64,000 bases of DNA from NCBI RefSeq assembly GCF_009183365.2, contig NZ_CP068230.1, forward strand, positions 2,323,001 through 2,387,000, in the 5' to 3' direction. The stretch's first letter is position 1. Each line of letters opens with the position of its first letter. This DNA is from Shewanella algae (lineage in GTDB: Bacteria > Pseudomonadota > Gammaproteobacteria > Enterobacterales > Shewanellaceae). Of this stretch, positions 1 through 8,878 are shown one piece after another. Both the position numbers and the translations under genes were made by a program. The notes below the pieces were generated by a model, which worked only from the letters and a program-made list of their open reading frames with translations, had not been told where the DNA came from and made no database searches.

Positions 1-57
1 TTAAAAGATGGAATAAATAGTTGTTGGACAGAAAGGGTTTATATCATTGTTGTAAAA

Positions 58-88
58 AGAAAGGCGCAGATATTGTCTGCGCCTTTCT
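58..88 (-). terminator. Rho-independent terminator of the small hypothetical gene
   Basis: A perfect 13-bp stem (AGAAAGGCGCAGA and its complement) closes a 5-nt loop. On the minus strand it is followed by a short T run. It lies about 50 nt past the stop of the minus-strand gene at 140-457. Confidence 0.8.
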
Positions 89-139
89 GGTATATCGAAC
101 TATATTGCAATCGATACTGAACTCACTTCCCTATAGGAC

Positions 140-457
140 TTACTTACCGCCTTGATTGGCCATATAGACCAATACTTCATCGTAGGACATATTGAGTTCG
201 CGGGATAAATTGATGACCTTGGTCTTGAAGGTTTGGACTTGCTCTTGTTTATGCAAGTCGTTCTGCGTTTCTTCGACCAATTCATTGACCGCTTCCTGCA
301 GAAGCTTCAGACGCCTGAGGCTATAGTCCAAAGACTTCAAATAACGGGTCATTTGTTGTTTGTTTCTGGCTTGCTCAAGATCCGTTGAGTGTTTTTTTTC
401 ATATCCATATGCATCGAGCGCCGCAATAGCACTCTGCAAATCGAGATCTTTTGTCAT
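140..457 (-). CDS. Small charged coiled-coil hypothetical protein
   Basis: This 105-residue protein has no signal peptide or membrane segment. It is rich in Lys, Glu, Gln and Leu, and residues about 20-90 look helical and probably form a coiled coil. The C-terminal part (LSRELNMSYDEVLVYM) resembles the short helical motif of H-NS-like nucleoid proteins, but the C-terminal DNA-binding signature of H-NS is absent, so no function is assigned. The gene has its own terminator at 58-88 and is transcribed divergently from rraA, so it is probably monocistronic. The ATG at 457 is the only reasonable start. It is likely real because it is closed by a clean terminator and has regular codon use. Confidence 0.7.
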   Translation of the reverse strand: MTKDLDLQSAIAALDAYGYEKKHSTDLEQARNKQQMTRYLKSLDYSLRRLKLLQEAVNELVEETQNDLHKQEQVQTFKTKVINLSRELNMSYDEVLVYMANQGGK

Positions 458-667
458 GTATGTTCACTTAAAACGAAGTTTTGCCCGAAAGAGTGGACAG
501 GATAAAGGGATCGTAAAGCTGTCACTTGTAGTAGTTTATAGTATATTTCCTAACTTACTCAAGCATTTCACTGCACAGCGTAGGAGATGCCTGTTTTGCT
601 ATCATGAAACTTGTGGTGGCAGGATAAGGGCGTTAACCTAGAAAGCAGTATTTGCACGGAGGCCTAT

Positions 668-1162
668 ATGCTGGATTTGTTACCGGATCTCTTTGATCAT
701 TATGAAAATGATCTCATGTTGCTGCCATCTGTTTTTCACCAGTTTGGTGGCAAGTCTATTTTTTGGGGCGAAGTCGTAACCGTCAGGTGTTTCGAGGATA
801 ATTCCATGGTGAAACAGCTGTTGGCTACCGATGGCACGGGTAAAGTACTGTTGGTGGACGGTGGCGCCTCTACATCCAAGGCCCTGATGGGAGACCTTAT
901 TGCCCAAAGCGCAGTTGACCATGGTTGGCAGGGAGTCGTGATTTATGGCGCCGTGCGCGATGTTGCTACCTTGGCGACCATGCAGCTTGGGGTAAAGGCC
1001 CTGGCGGCGGTACCTATCAAAACCGAGCGTAAGGGGGCTGGAGAAATCAATTGTGCGCTCTCCATTGGCGATGTGCAGATAACTCCCGGCATGATGCTCT
1101 ATGCCGATGATAATGGCATCGCCGTCAGCCAAAATCCCTTGAATATGGCCTTTATCAGTTGA
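668..1162 (+). CDS. rraA: RraA, regulator of RNase E activity (RraA family)
   Basis: The 164-residue product is collinear with E. coli RraA (161 residues). Recognisable blocks are FGG near residue 29, VRCFEDN, LLVDGGAS, WQGVVIYGAVRDV and the C-terminal LYADDNGI. RraA forms a ring-shaped oligomer that binds RNase E and dampens mRNA decay; the fold is shared with 4-hydroxy-4-methyl-2-oxoglutarate aldolases. The reading frame opens upstream at 611, but the ATG at 668 is chosen because a GGAGG Shine-Dalgarno sequence sits just before it and the length then matches the family. The AsmA-like gene follows 40 nt downstream on the same strand and may be cotranscribed. Confidence 0.93.
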   Translation: MLDLLPDLFDHYENDLMLLPSVFHQFGGKSIFWGEVVTVRCFEDNSMVKQLLATDGTGKVLLVDGGASTSKALMGDLIAQSAVDHGWQGVVIYGAVRDVATLATMQLGVKALAAVPIKTERKGAGEINCALSIGDVQITPGMMLYADDNGIAVSQNPLNMAFIS

Positions 1163-1202
1163 ACAAGCGCCTTTGTCCTTATTGTTGAACAAGGAAACTA
1201 TT

Positions 1203-3038
1203 ATGAAAGTGGTTAAGTGGATACTGGGTATTTTCGCGGTATTGTTTCTCGGTCTGGTTCTGTATTTGACCTTGTTATTTGATCCCAACGACTTTAAACC
1301 CGAAATAGTCGATGCGGTAAAAAAACAGACAGGGCGTGAATTGGTCATCAGTCAGGATCTCAACTGGACTTTTTTCCCGACTCTGGGAATTGAATTGGGC
1401 GGTATCAGCCTGAGTAACCCGGATGGTTTCGACGAGAAACAGATGTTGGCAGTTAATCAGGTTGTCGCTGAAGTTGCTCTGATGCCGCTGTTTCGTAAAG
1501 AAGTGGAAATTGCCCAGTTAAACCTCGATGGCTTGAAACTGGATCTCATAACCCAGAAAGACGGCCGCACCAGTCTGGATGGGCTCAGCGGCGATGCCGG
1601 TACGGCCAAAGAGCAACCCAAGAATACCGAAGGCAACGCTCAGGGGCTGGCCAGTCTCAATATCGGTGGCATCAATATCACCAATACCCAAATTCATCTG
1701 CTCGACAAGCGCAGTGGCAGTGACCAAACCTTTGTACTTGAGTCCCTGACCCTGGGCGAGTTTTCGCTGGGTAAATTTGCCCCTCTGGCTTATAAGTTCA
1801 GCGGCAGCATGCCGGACATGAAAATTGCCAGCGAGGGTAAAGGGCAATTGAAGATTTCAGCGGACATGAAGCAGTTGGAGATCACCGGCTTTGCCATTGA
1901 AAATCGCGTTGAAGGCAAGAGTATGCCCGGCGGCAAGTTGAGCGCCGATCTGAATGCCGATGTGAAATTGGATCTCAACCGTCAAAACGCCGAGCTGGTA
2001 TTGAGCAGTCTCAAGGTGGCCGATATTGAAGGCAAAGGGGATCTTAAAGTGGCTTTCGGCGGCAAGGTACCGGATGTAAAAGCCAAGTTGGCACTGGGTG
2101 AAATTGACCTCGACAAGTTACTGCCTGCCGGAGAGGAAGATAAAGCCGCAGCCAAAACCACTGAGTCGGCAACGGCCGCCAAGGCCGGCAGTGAACCGGA
2201 CTTGAGTGCGATGAAGCAGGTCAACTTCGCCATGGATCTTACTGTTAAGACCATTAAGGCTGCCGGCTTGACCACTGAAAACTGGAAAATGGATCTGGCT
2301 CTGAACAATGGCGTGCTGGATATGAAGCAGCTCAGCGCTGACTTGTATCAGGGCAAACTGATGACCAAGGCACAGCTTGACGGTCGCAACAAGGTCGCCA
2401 GCTACAATTTTGATACTCAGCTCAGTGGCGTCAAAATTCAACCTTTGCTCAAGGATGCGGCCGATTTGGAAATTCTTGCCGGTGCCACCGCTTTTAATGT
2501 CAAAGGTAAAGGCAAGAGCCTAATTCCGGATAACATCAAGCAAAACCTGGACGCCAACGGCAAGTTTGAAATCAGTGACGGTGCCCTTTACGGCGTGAAT
2601 ATCCCTCATATGATCCGCAGCGCCCAGGCCAAGCTAAAAGGTGATTTGTCGGCTCAGGAAGAGGGCGAACGCAAGACAGACTTCTCCAGCCTGACCGGTA
2701 GTTTCAGTCTGAAAAATGGTGTGGCCAATAACCCGGATCTGGCGATGGCCTCACCACTTATTCGCTTGGCGGGTGCCGGTAGTGCCAACCTTATCAGTGA
2801 GCAACTGGACTATAAGCTGAAAACCTCAGTGGTCGGCAGTCTCAAGGGCCAAGGCGGTGAAGGCAAGAATGATCTGGCCGGTGTTGAAATTCCGCTGATG
2901 ATTTCCGGTTCATTCCAGGAACCCAAGTTTGCACTCGATACCCAGGCGCTGTTTGATTCCAAACTCAAGGAAGAAACCGAGAAGGTGAAAGACAAGCTTA
3001 AAGACAGCATCTTCAAGAAACTCGGAGGAGGTAAATGA
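1203..3038 (+). CDS. AsmA family protein
   Basis: The product has 611 residues. An N-terminal signal anchor (residues about 5-25) precedes the AsmA-type opening FDPNDFKPEIVDAVKKQTGREL, followed by a long beta-rich periplasmic region. The C-terminal AsmA_2-like part has the characteristic segment IKQNLDANGKFEISDGALYGVNI near residues 443-465. AsmA-family proteins are inner-membrane-anchored periplasmic proteins linked to lipid transport and outer-membrane assembly. A Lys/Ala/Thr-rich linker lies around residues 310-335. The ATG at 1203 follows AAGGA and gives the signal anchor directly. The stop overlaps the start of the next gene (ATGA), indicating translational coupling. Confidence 0.9.
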   Translation: MKVVKWILGIFAVLFLGLVLYLTLLFDPNDFKPEIVDAVKKQTGRELVISQDLNWTFFPTLGIELGGISLSNPDGFDEKQMLAVNQVVAEVALMPLFRKEVEIAQLNLDGLKLDLITQKDGRTSLDGLSGDAGTAKEQPKNTEGNAQGLASLNIGGINITNTQIHLLDKRSGSDQTFVLESLTLGEFSLGKFAPLAYKFSGSMPDMKIASEGKGQLKISADMKQLEITGFAIENRVEGKSMPGGKLSADLNADVKLDLNRQNAELVLSSLKVADIEGKGDLKVAFGGKVPDVKAKLALGEIDLDKLLPAGEEDKAAAKTTESATAAKAGSEPDLSAMKQVNFAMDLTVKTIKAAGLTTENWKMDLALNNGVLDMKQLSADLYQGKLMTKAQLDGRNKVASYNFDTQLSGVKIQPLLKDAADLEILAGATAFNVKGKGKSLIPDNIKQNLDANGKFEISDGALYGVNIPHMIRSAQAKLKGDLSAQEEGERKTDFSSLTGSFSLKNGVANNPDLAMASPLIRLAGAGSANLISEQLDYKLKTSVVGSLKGQGGEGKNDLAGVEIPLMISGSFQEPKFALDTQALFDSKLKEETEKVKDKLKDSIFKKLGGGK

Positions 3039-3577
3039 TGCGTGCCGTTTTGCCTTTGCTGGCGGTCTTGGCACTCGCAGGTTGCAGTGGCTCCAATGCT
3101 GCAACTACTGAGCCTGTGCCTCAAAAGACTCCGACTGGGATGGAGGAACTCAGAATGCCGACACTGCACTTTGGTACCATCAAAAAAGCACCGACAGCTG
3201 CCTTGCTTGAGGGTAAACTGACGTTTGCAGAAGTAGTCAATAAGCAGCCGCTGCAGGCGATGCTGGAGATCCGTAACCCGAGCGAGCACGTGGTTGGGAT
3301 CCGCTTTAACTCAGGGATGACGGCGGATCTCTGGTTGGTGGATGATAAGGAACAGCGAGTCTGGGCCTGGTCGGATGAAATGATGTTCACTCAGGCTATC
3401 AGAGATACCAGTATCAAGCCGGGACAGACGCTGAAAGTGATGTTCAAGGTACCGGCCAAGACACTTGAGCGAATTGGCCCTGAGGGATACAGCTTCCAGG
3501 CCCGCTTTGAAGGCAAACCTCTGGAGTCCAAGTTGGCGGCTATGGCCATGCTGGAAGTGCCGGTGGCGAGGCGTTAA
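3035..3577 (+). CDS. BsuPI-domain lipoprotein
   Basis: The 180-residue product carries a lipoprotein signal peptide ending in the lipobox LALAGC (Cys at about residue 17). Residues about 75-165 match the BsuPI-type fold, with MLEIRNPS, VGIRFNSG, VWAWSDEMMFTQAI and a KPGQTL segment; the WSDG/E-M-F-TQ motif is typical. BsuPI was first described as an intracellular proteinase inhibitor in Bacillus. In gammaproteobacteria the domain occurs in lipoproteins of unknown role, so inhibitor activity here is only a family-level guess. The ATG at 3035 overlaps the stop of the AsmA-like gene by four bases, and a bidirectional terminator follows, so the two genes form one transcript. Confidence 0.8.
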   Translation: MMRAVLPLLAVLALAGCSGSNAATTEPVPQKTPTGMEELRMPTLHFGTIKKAPTAALLEGKLTFAEVVNKQPLQAMLEIRNPSEHVVGIRFNSGMTADLWLVDDKEQRVWAWSDEMMFTQAIRDTSIKPGQTLKVMFKVPAKTLERIGPEGYSFQARFEGKPLESKLAAMAMLEVPVARR

Positions 3578-3598
3578 GGCGCTTATCTAGGTTGGAAT

Positions 3599-3627
3599 AA
3601 AAAAGTCAGGTTAATCCTGACTTTTTT
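3599..3627. terminator. Bidirectional terminator
   Basis: Six A residues, a GTCAGG/CCTGAC stem around a 5-nt loop, then six T residues. The element reads as a Rho-independent terminator in both directions and separates the convergent AsmA/lipoprotein operon and the chemoreceptor gene. Confidence 0.9.
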
Positions 3628-3675
3628 ATTGGGGTACTCAGTCTTTGACCAAGCTGTAACGGGCGGTAAAGCGCG

Positions 3676-5226
3676 TTAAAACTGGGCTATCAGTTCCTTT
3701 TGCCGCTCACTTTGGCGGGTCAACTCTTCGCCGTGATGGCTTGCGGCTTCACTGTTGCTGGTCAGGCTGCCAACCCCTTGTTGCAACTGCTCTGAGTGGC
3801 GGTGCAACTGCTCAACCACACAGGCTTGCTGCTCCGTGGCAACGGCGATTTGCTGGCTGTGTGCGGCAATTCGGCCCAGGGCACTGGTGGCTTCATCCAA
3901 CCGCTGCGCCAACTTTTGCTCCAGTTGCAGACTTTCTTTGGTCAGTTGCTGGCTGCGCTCCATCTCGGTCACTGTCTGCCGACTTTGCAGACTGAGCTCG
4001 GCAATAATTTGATGTATTTCACCGGCGGATTCACCGGAGCGCATTGCAAGGTTACGTACCTCATCGGCCACCACGGCAAATCCGCGGCCGGCTTCACCGG
4101 CCCGGGCCGCTTCGATTGCCGCATTGAGTGCCAGCAGGTTGGTCTGATCCGATAGTTGCTCTATCACTTCCAGCACGGTGTTAATGCTGCTGCAGCGTTT
4201 ATCCAGCGCCAGCAGTTGAGCCTCCACCTTGGTAAGCAGAGCGGTGATTTCACTGTTGGCTGCGCGGCTGGCGGCCAGGGCTTCGAGCGTTTGCCGGTTA
4301 CTTTGCTCAAGCTCAGTGACCTCGTTGGCGGTGTCAGCGGAAGTTTCGGCAATCTCTGTCACAGCACCTTTGAGTTCGTTGATGGCATCACCTTGCTGTT
4401 TCAGTGCGCCGGTTTGCTGTGCCAGTTCGCGGTAGTTGGCATCGACTGCGGCCTGATGGGCACTCAAACTGTTATCGAGGATCTCACCGCTGTCTTTTAT
4501 CCGCCCTGTGATGGCAAATATCTCGGCCTGCTGCATTCTCAGGCTCAATTCCAGCTCGGCGAGTTCATCTGTGCTGTTACAGTAAATAGCCTGCATCAGT
4601 GGATTATTCTGTACTCCGCGGCTGAGTTGACTGACATTTTTTAACCTTTGTTTGAGTCTGAAAAGGCTCCAGCCCATCAAAGTTGCCGCGGTGCAGACAG
4701 GCACAAATTGCCAGAGACCGCTTAGCCAGGGCAGGGGCACCAAGGATAGCAGTGATGCACCCCAGCATAGTGCCAGTTTGGTTGTCAGGTCGAGTTTAAC
4801 GCGTGGCAGTATCGATTTTCCCTGATTGATGGCCCGGTAGCAGGCCTCGGCTCTGGCAATCAGTTCTGGTGTTGCCTTGGTTCGCACTGATTGATATTCA
4901 ACTATTTTGCCTTTTCGGCGGATCGGGGTGACGTAGGCGTTGACCCAATAGTGACCACCATCCTTGCGGCGGTTTTTCACCAAACCCATCCAGCTGTTGC
5001 CACTCTTGATCTGTTGCCAGAGATCGGCAAAGGCTGCCTTGGGCATATGAGGATGGCGCACTATGTTATGCCCATGGCCCAACAACTCTTCATGGGAAAA
5101 GCCACAAAGTTCGACAAATTCCTGATTGATGTGGGTGATACGCCCTTTGAGATCTGTGGTTGATAGAATACGGGCACCTTCAGGCACCGGCGTCTCGATG
5201 CCGGTAATGGACAAATCTCTGCTCAT
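3676..5226 (-). CDS. Aer-like PAS-domain methyl-accepting chemotaxis protein
   Basis: A 516-residue energy-taxis type receptor. A PAS domain covers residues about 20-115 (DLKGRITHINQEFVELCGFSHEELLG and HMPKAAFADLWQQI), as in Aer, which senses redox state through FAD. A hydrophobic region of one or two membrane segments lies at about 150-190 with no large periplasmic loop. A HAMP-like segment follows, then a long coiled-coil signalling domain with the conserved tip (LSDQTNLLALNAAIEAARAGE, then GRGFAVVADEVRNLA). The tip contacts CheA and CheW. The gene stands alone between two terminators. FAD rather than another ligand is inferred from the family. Confidence 0.9.
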   Translation of the reverse strand: MSRDLSITGIETPVPEGARILSTTDLKGRITHINQEFVELCGFSHEELLGHGHNIVRHPHMPKAAFADLWQQIKSGNSWMGLVKNRRKDGGHYWVNAYVTPIRRKGKIVEYQSVRTKATPELIARAEACYRAINQGKSILPRVKLDLTTKLALCWGASLLSLVPLPWLSGLWQFVPVCTAATLMGWSLFRLKQRLKNVSQLSRGVQNNPLMQAIYCNSTDELAELELSLRMQQAEIFAITGRIKDSGEILDNSLSAHQAAVDANYRELAQQTGALKQQGDAINELKGAVTEIAETSADTANEVTELEQSNRQTLEALAASRAANSEITALLTKVEAQLLALDKRCSSINTVLEVIEQLSDQTNLLALNAAIEAARAGEAGRGFAVVADEVRNLAMRSGESAGEIHQIIAELSLQSRQTVTEMERSQQLTKESLQLEQKLAQRLDEATSALGRIAAHSQQIAVATEQQACVVEQLHRHSEQLQQGVGSLTSNSEAASHHGEELTRQSERQKELIAQF

Positions 5227-5355
5227 TTTTGTTTTTATTTAGGGTGGATTAATTCAGCGGATGATTATCGACAAAGATGAGCGTCAAATTTGTGACAGCG
5301 AACAAATGGTTAACAATTGTACCGAAGCGGCTTGTGAAAGTTAGAGCAGGATCAA

Positions 5356-5378
5356 AAGCGGCATCAAAGATGCCGCTT
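5356..5378 (-). terminator. Terminator downstream of mltD
   Basis: A 10-bp perfect stem (AAGCGGCATC/GATGCCGCTT) with a 3-nt loop, followed on the minus strand by a weak T-rich stretch. It lies 16 nt past the mltD stop. Confidence 0.7.
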
Positions 5379-5393
5379 GGGTAGGAGTTTTTA

Positions 5394-6947
5394 TCAGGTC
5401 TTGACTCGGGTCACATCCACGAACAGGGTCAACATCTGTCCGGGTTGCAGGTATTTACTGGCCTTGAGCTGGTTCCATTCCAGCAGATCATCCACAGTGA
5501 CATTGAACTTGCTGGCTATTCGTGCCAGCGAATCCCCGGAGCGAACCTTGTATTTCACGGTGCGCATTACGGCGTTGGCATTCTGGGATTTGCCAGAGGC
5601 TTTAGTCCAGATGGTCAGCTGTTTCCCGGGACGCAACGGCGTCTTGGCCGAGATACCGTTCCATTTCACCAGCTCGTTGACACTGACACCATTATCCTTG
5701 GCTATCTGCCACAGGGAGTCACCGGACTTGACCTGGTAGCTGCGTTTGCTCTTGCCGGACTTATTCTGACCCAGACGCTGCTCTTTGGAGAGCGGGTAGG
5801 CCGATGCATCCTTGAGGGCGACCGGGATCAACAGGTGCTTGCCGGCGACAATATTGTTGCCACTGATGCCGTTGACAGAACGGATCACATCGATACTGGT
5901 ATGATGTTTCTTGGCTATCACTCCAAGGGAGTCACCCTTGCGGATCTTGTATCTGAGCCAGTTGAGGCGCTCGCTGGGTTCAGTGCTGGCCAGGGCGATT
6001 TCAAACTCTTTGGCCTTGTCCAACGGCAGTACCAATTTGTGTGGCCCTTCCGGCGCTGTGGCCCAGCGATTAAAACCCGGGTTGAACTGTTGCAGTTCAT
6101 TGACTTCCATACCGGCAAGGCGGGCTGCCAAGGCCAAGTCTATCTGACTACCGACATCGACCACTTCCAGCTTCTGCTCGTTGGCAATTGGTGTCAGGTT
6201 AATGCCGTATTTGTCGGCGTTTTTGATCACATCGGCCAGTGCCAGCAGTTGTGGCACATAACGCTCGGTTTCCTTGGGCAGTGACAGGGACCAGAAATCG
6301 GTAGCTTGCCCTTTTTGACGGTTACGCTTGACCGCGTTCAACACCCGACCTTCGCCTGTGTTATATGCGGCAATGGCATAGAGCCAGTTCTCGCCCGTCT
6401 TGTCGTAGAGGTATTCCATCATATTCAGCGCAGCGGCCGTGGCAGCTGGTACGTCGCGGCGTCCGTCATACCACCAGTTGATCTCCAGACCAAAATGCAG
6501 CGCCATGGGCGCCGTAAACTGCCACAGCCCGGAGGCGGCACCATGGGAGTAGGCAAAGGGGTCGAAGGCACTTTCCACTATCGGCAGCAGCGCCAGCTCC
6601 ATCGGCAATTTACGCTCTTCTATCTGCTCGACAATCAAATACATGAAAGGGGCAGCCCGCTCGGAGATCTGCTCCAGGTGTCTTGGATTATTGATGTACC
6701 ACTGGCGGTACTGACGCACCAGCTTCTCATCGGGAACCGGCATATTGAGTTGGCTGCGGATCCGTTGCCATACATCTGTGACAGCGACTTCAGGCTCAGT
6801 GATGACTTGTGGAGCCTGAGTGATGACCGGAGCTGGAGTGGCCTTGACCGGCGCTTCGGCAGTGGACTCCGGCGCCTGAGACAGCAGCTGACAGCCGCCA
6901 AGCAGGGAAAGGCTCCCCGCCAACATAAAAAATCTGATTTGCTTCAA
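5394..6947 (-). CDS. mltD: Membrane-bound lytic murein transglycosylase D
   Basis: The 517-residue lipoprotein starts with a short signal peptide and lipobox (SLLGGC, Cys about residue 18). An SLT domain (about residues 110-250) contains the catalytic-glutamate region ALLPIVESAFDP followed by SGLWQF. Three C-terminal LysM repeats (about residues 350-395, 410-460 and 470-515) each open with a GDSL motif and bind peptidoglycan; E. coli MltD has two. MltD cleaves glycan strands non-hydrolytically. No good ATG exists for the signal peptide. The TTG at 6947 is chosen because GAGGA lies 9 nt upstream and it yields a compact signal peptide; an ATG at 7109 would add 54 unlikely residues. Neighbours match the enterobacterial mltD-gloB-yafS-rnhA-dnaQ order. 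Confidence 0.92.
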   Translation of the reverse strand: MKQIRFFMLAGSLSLLGGCQLLSQAPESTAEAPVKATPAPVITQAPQVITEPEVAVTDVWQRIRSQLNMPVPDEKLVRQYRQWYINNPRHLEQISERAAPFMYLIVEQIEERKLPMELALLPIVESAFDPFAYSHGAASGLWQFTAPMALHFGLEINWWYDGRRDVPAATAAALNMMEYLYDKTGENWLYAIAAYNTGEGRVLNAVKRNRQKGQATDFWSLSLPKETERYVPQLLALADVIKNADKYGINLTPIANEQKLEVVDVGSQIDLALAARLAGMEVNELQQFNPGFNRWATAPEGPHKLVLPLDKAKEFEIALASTEPSERLNWLRYKIRKGDSLGVIAKKHHTSIDVIRSVNGISGNNIVAGKHLLIPVALKDASAYPLSKEQRLGQNKSGKSKRSYQVKSGDSLWQIAKDNGVSVNELVKWNGISAKTPLRPGKQLTIWTKASGKSQNANAVMRTVKYKVRSGDSLARIASKFNVTVDDLLEWNQLKASKYLQPGQMLTLFVDVTRVKT

Positions 6948-7200
6948 AAACAGCAATCCTCGAATGATGGCCTGAACAGACAGGCAAACGCACATCAAAC
7001 GGAAACCCGGGATAGGCCTGGTCCCTTGGCCCGGGATAGCACCTTGGGTGGTACTTTTACCCTGGTTTGGTTTCCGTGGTGAAAAAGAAGTGCCGTTACT
7101 GAAAGCCAAGTATTGTTATTTAAAACAAGTAGATAAATCTATCTTGGCCTGGCATTGTCATAATAACGACACAAAAAAGCGGCTTATTGTAACCCGGTTT

Positions 7201-8013
7201 TCAGAAATTGTCTTTCCATTGCCTGAGAACTGCAAAGCGGCTCACGGGATCATGGCAGGGGTGGCCGCTGTGGGCCTCCAGTACGTTCTGCAGTGTGTTC
7301 TTTTGGCAGCGCATAAAGGGATTGATGGCCTTTTCACGACCAATAGTGGAGGGGAGTGTGGGTTGTTGCTGCTCGCGCAGCGCTTCGGCTGCAAGTTGGT
7401 AGTCAGCCAGTGCCTGGTTATCCGGTTCAACGGCTTTGGCAAAACGCAGGTTGGCCAAGGTGTACTCATGGGTGCAATACACCTTGGTGTTGTCATCGAG
7501 GGCCGCAAACTGACTCAAGGAGTGGTACATCTGTTCGGTACTGCCTTCAAACAGGCGGCCGCAGCCGGCGCAGAACAGGGTATCGCCGCAAAAGAGGGCA
7601 TCGCCAATCAAGTAGGCGATATGATCCAGCGTGTGCCCGGGGACCTTGAACAGTCGACACTCTAAAGCAAATCGGCCTTGCCCAGGCTCAAGCCGATATT
7701 CGCCTTCCTCGGTTAGTGCCCGGGTAATGCCTTTGATGGCCGGATTGGCAGGCCCGTATACCGGGAGCGAGCCGAAAGCTTCCTTTAAGGCCAGGATACC
7801 GCCGGTATGGTCGCTGTGATGGTGAGTTATCAGTACCCCGGCCAGCGTCAGATTATTTTGCGCCAAAAAAGCCAACACGGGCGCGGCATCACCCGGGTCC
7901 ACCACCCAACAGCAATCACCTTGGGGTGCCACTATGGCCCAGATATAGTTGTCATCGAAGGCGGCAATGGGCGTTATCTTTGGCCGGGCGAGGGGGACAT
8001 TGACGTTGGACAT
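7201..8013 (-). CDS. gloB: Hydroxyacylglutathione hydrolase (glyoxalase II)
   Basis: The 270-residue metallo-beta-lactamase-fold enzyme hydrolyses S-lactoylglutathione to D-lactate and glutathione. The binuclear metal motif THHHSDHTGG (THXHXDH) is present, with further ligand regions VPGHTLDH, FCGDTLF and YCTHEYT. AAFDDNYIW near the N terminus is the typical GloB opening. The start at 8013 (MSNVNVPLAR) is preferred over 8052 because AAGGAGCC lies just upstream. The gene is divergent from yafS and precedes mltD on the same strand. Confidence 0.95.
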   Translation of the reverse strand: MSNVNVPLARPKITPIAAFDDNYIWAIVAPQGDCCWVVDPGDAAPVLAFLAQNNLTLAGVLITHHHSDHTGGILALKEAFGSLPVYGPANPAIKGITRALTEEGEYRLEPGQGRFALECRLFKVPGHTLDHIAYLIGDALFCGDTLFCAGCGRLFEGSTEQMYHSLSQFAALDDNTKVYCTHEYTLANLRFAKAVEPDNQALADYQLAAEALREQQQPTLPSTIGREKAINPFMRCQKNTLQNVLEAHSGHPCHDPVSRFAVLRQWKDNF

Positions 8014-8129
8014 AAGCTCAAGGCTCCTTTGAGTCGACGGGATCAGTTTCAATTTTACTGAGCCTCATACTTGCTTGTATAGGGGGTTCGTTATTAAGCT
8101 GAGCCTAGAACGGCTTAACCGGAGTATCT

Positions 8130-8873
8130 ATGCCTCTCTCGTCTGAGTCCAGACCCAGCTCCTGGGACAGTTTGCCAGCCGGTGAGACTATCAAACGTGA
8201 ACTGGAAAGCAAACTGGCCTATTGGTGGCCCAGAGTGTTTGGTTATCATCTGTTGCGCCTGGGGGCCTTAAGCCGCGAACTCGAGATCAAAAACTGTCCG
8301 GTCGGGCATCAGTTTTCCCTCTATCCCGGCAACGGCGCTTCGATAGTTGCCGATTTTGCCTCGCTGCCGTTGGCGCCGGCCAGCATAGATGCGGTGGTGA
8401 TGAACTTGGTACTGGAGTTTGAGACAAACCCTTACCGGATTTTACGTGAAGCCGACAGGGTGCTGGTCAGCGGAGGTTATCTTTTCATCGTCGGGATTAA
8501 CCCGTTCAGCTGCGCCTTTTTCGGCAAGCTGCTGCCCAGATTTCAGCAGGCTTTACCCTGGAGCGGCCATTTCTTTATGCCGGCCAGGGTCAAGGACTGG
8601 CTGGGGCTTCTGGGGTATCAGTTGGTGCACGATGAGCGGCTCTTGTACCATTCGCTGCTCAGCGAAGCCGCGCCCTTGAGGATATGGCATCATTGGCAGC
8701 AAAAGTGGCTGCCGGGTACCGGCTCTCTGTATCTATTGGTGGCCCGCAAGCTGGATTCGCCGTTAACCCCCTTGGGGGATAAACGTCGTCAGCGGATCCC
8801 CGGCTGGCAACCCACGCCGACACCGGGATTCTCCGGCAGGCAACTGGAGCGCCACACTAAAGAAGAGCAATAA
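8130..8873 (+). CDS. yafS: SAM-dependent methyltransferase-like protein, YafS type
   Basis: This 247-residue protein has a degenerate class I methyltransferase fold. The SAM loop is represented by SLYPGNGASIVADFASLPLAPASIDAVVMNLVLEF, followed by ILREADRVLVSGGYLFIVGINP, typical of Methyltransf_11 proteins. Its position between gloB and rnhA-dnaQ is that of E. coli yafS. The substrate is unknown. The canonical GxGxG of motif I is poorly preserved, so catalysis is not certain. The LysR gene starts 5 nt after the stop and is probably cotranscribed. Confidence 0.8.
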   Translation: MPLSSESRPSSWDSLPAGETIKRELESKLAYWWPRVFGYHLLRLGALSRELEIKNCPVGHQFSLYPGNGASIVADFASLPLAPASIDAVVMNLVLEFETNPYRILREADRVLVSGGYLFIVGINPFSCAFFGKLLPRFQQALPWSGHFFMPARVKDWLGLLGYQLVHDERLLYHSLLSEAAPLRIWHHWQQKWLPGTGSLYLLVARKLDSPLTPLGDKRRQRIPGWQPTPTPGFSGRQLERHTKEEQ

Positions 8874-8878
8874 TTGCA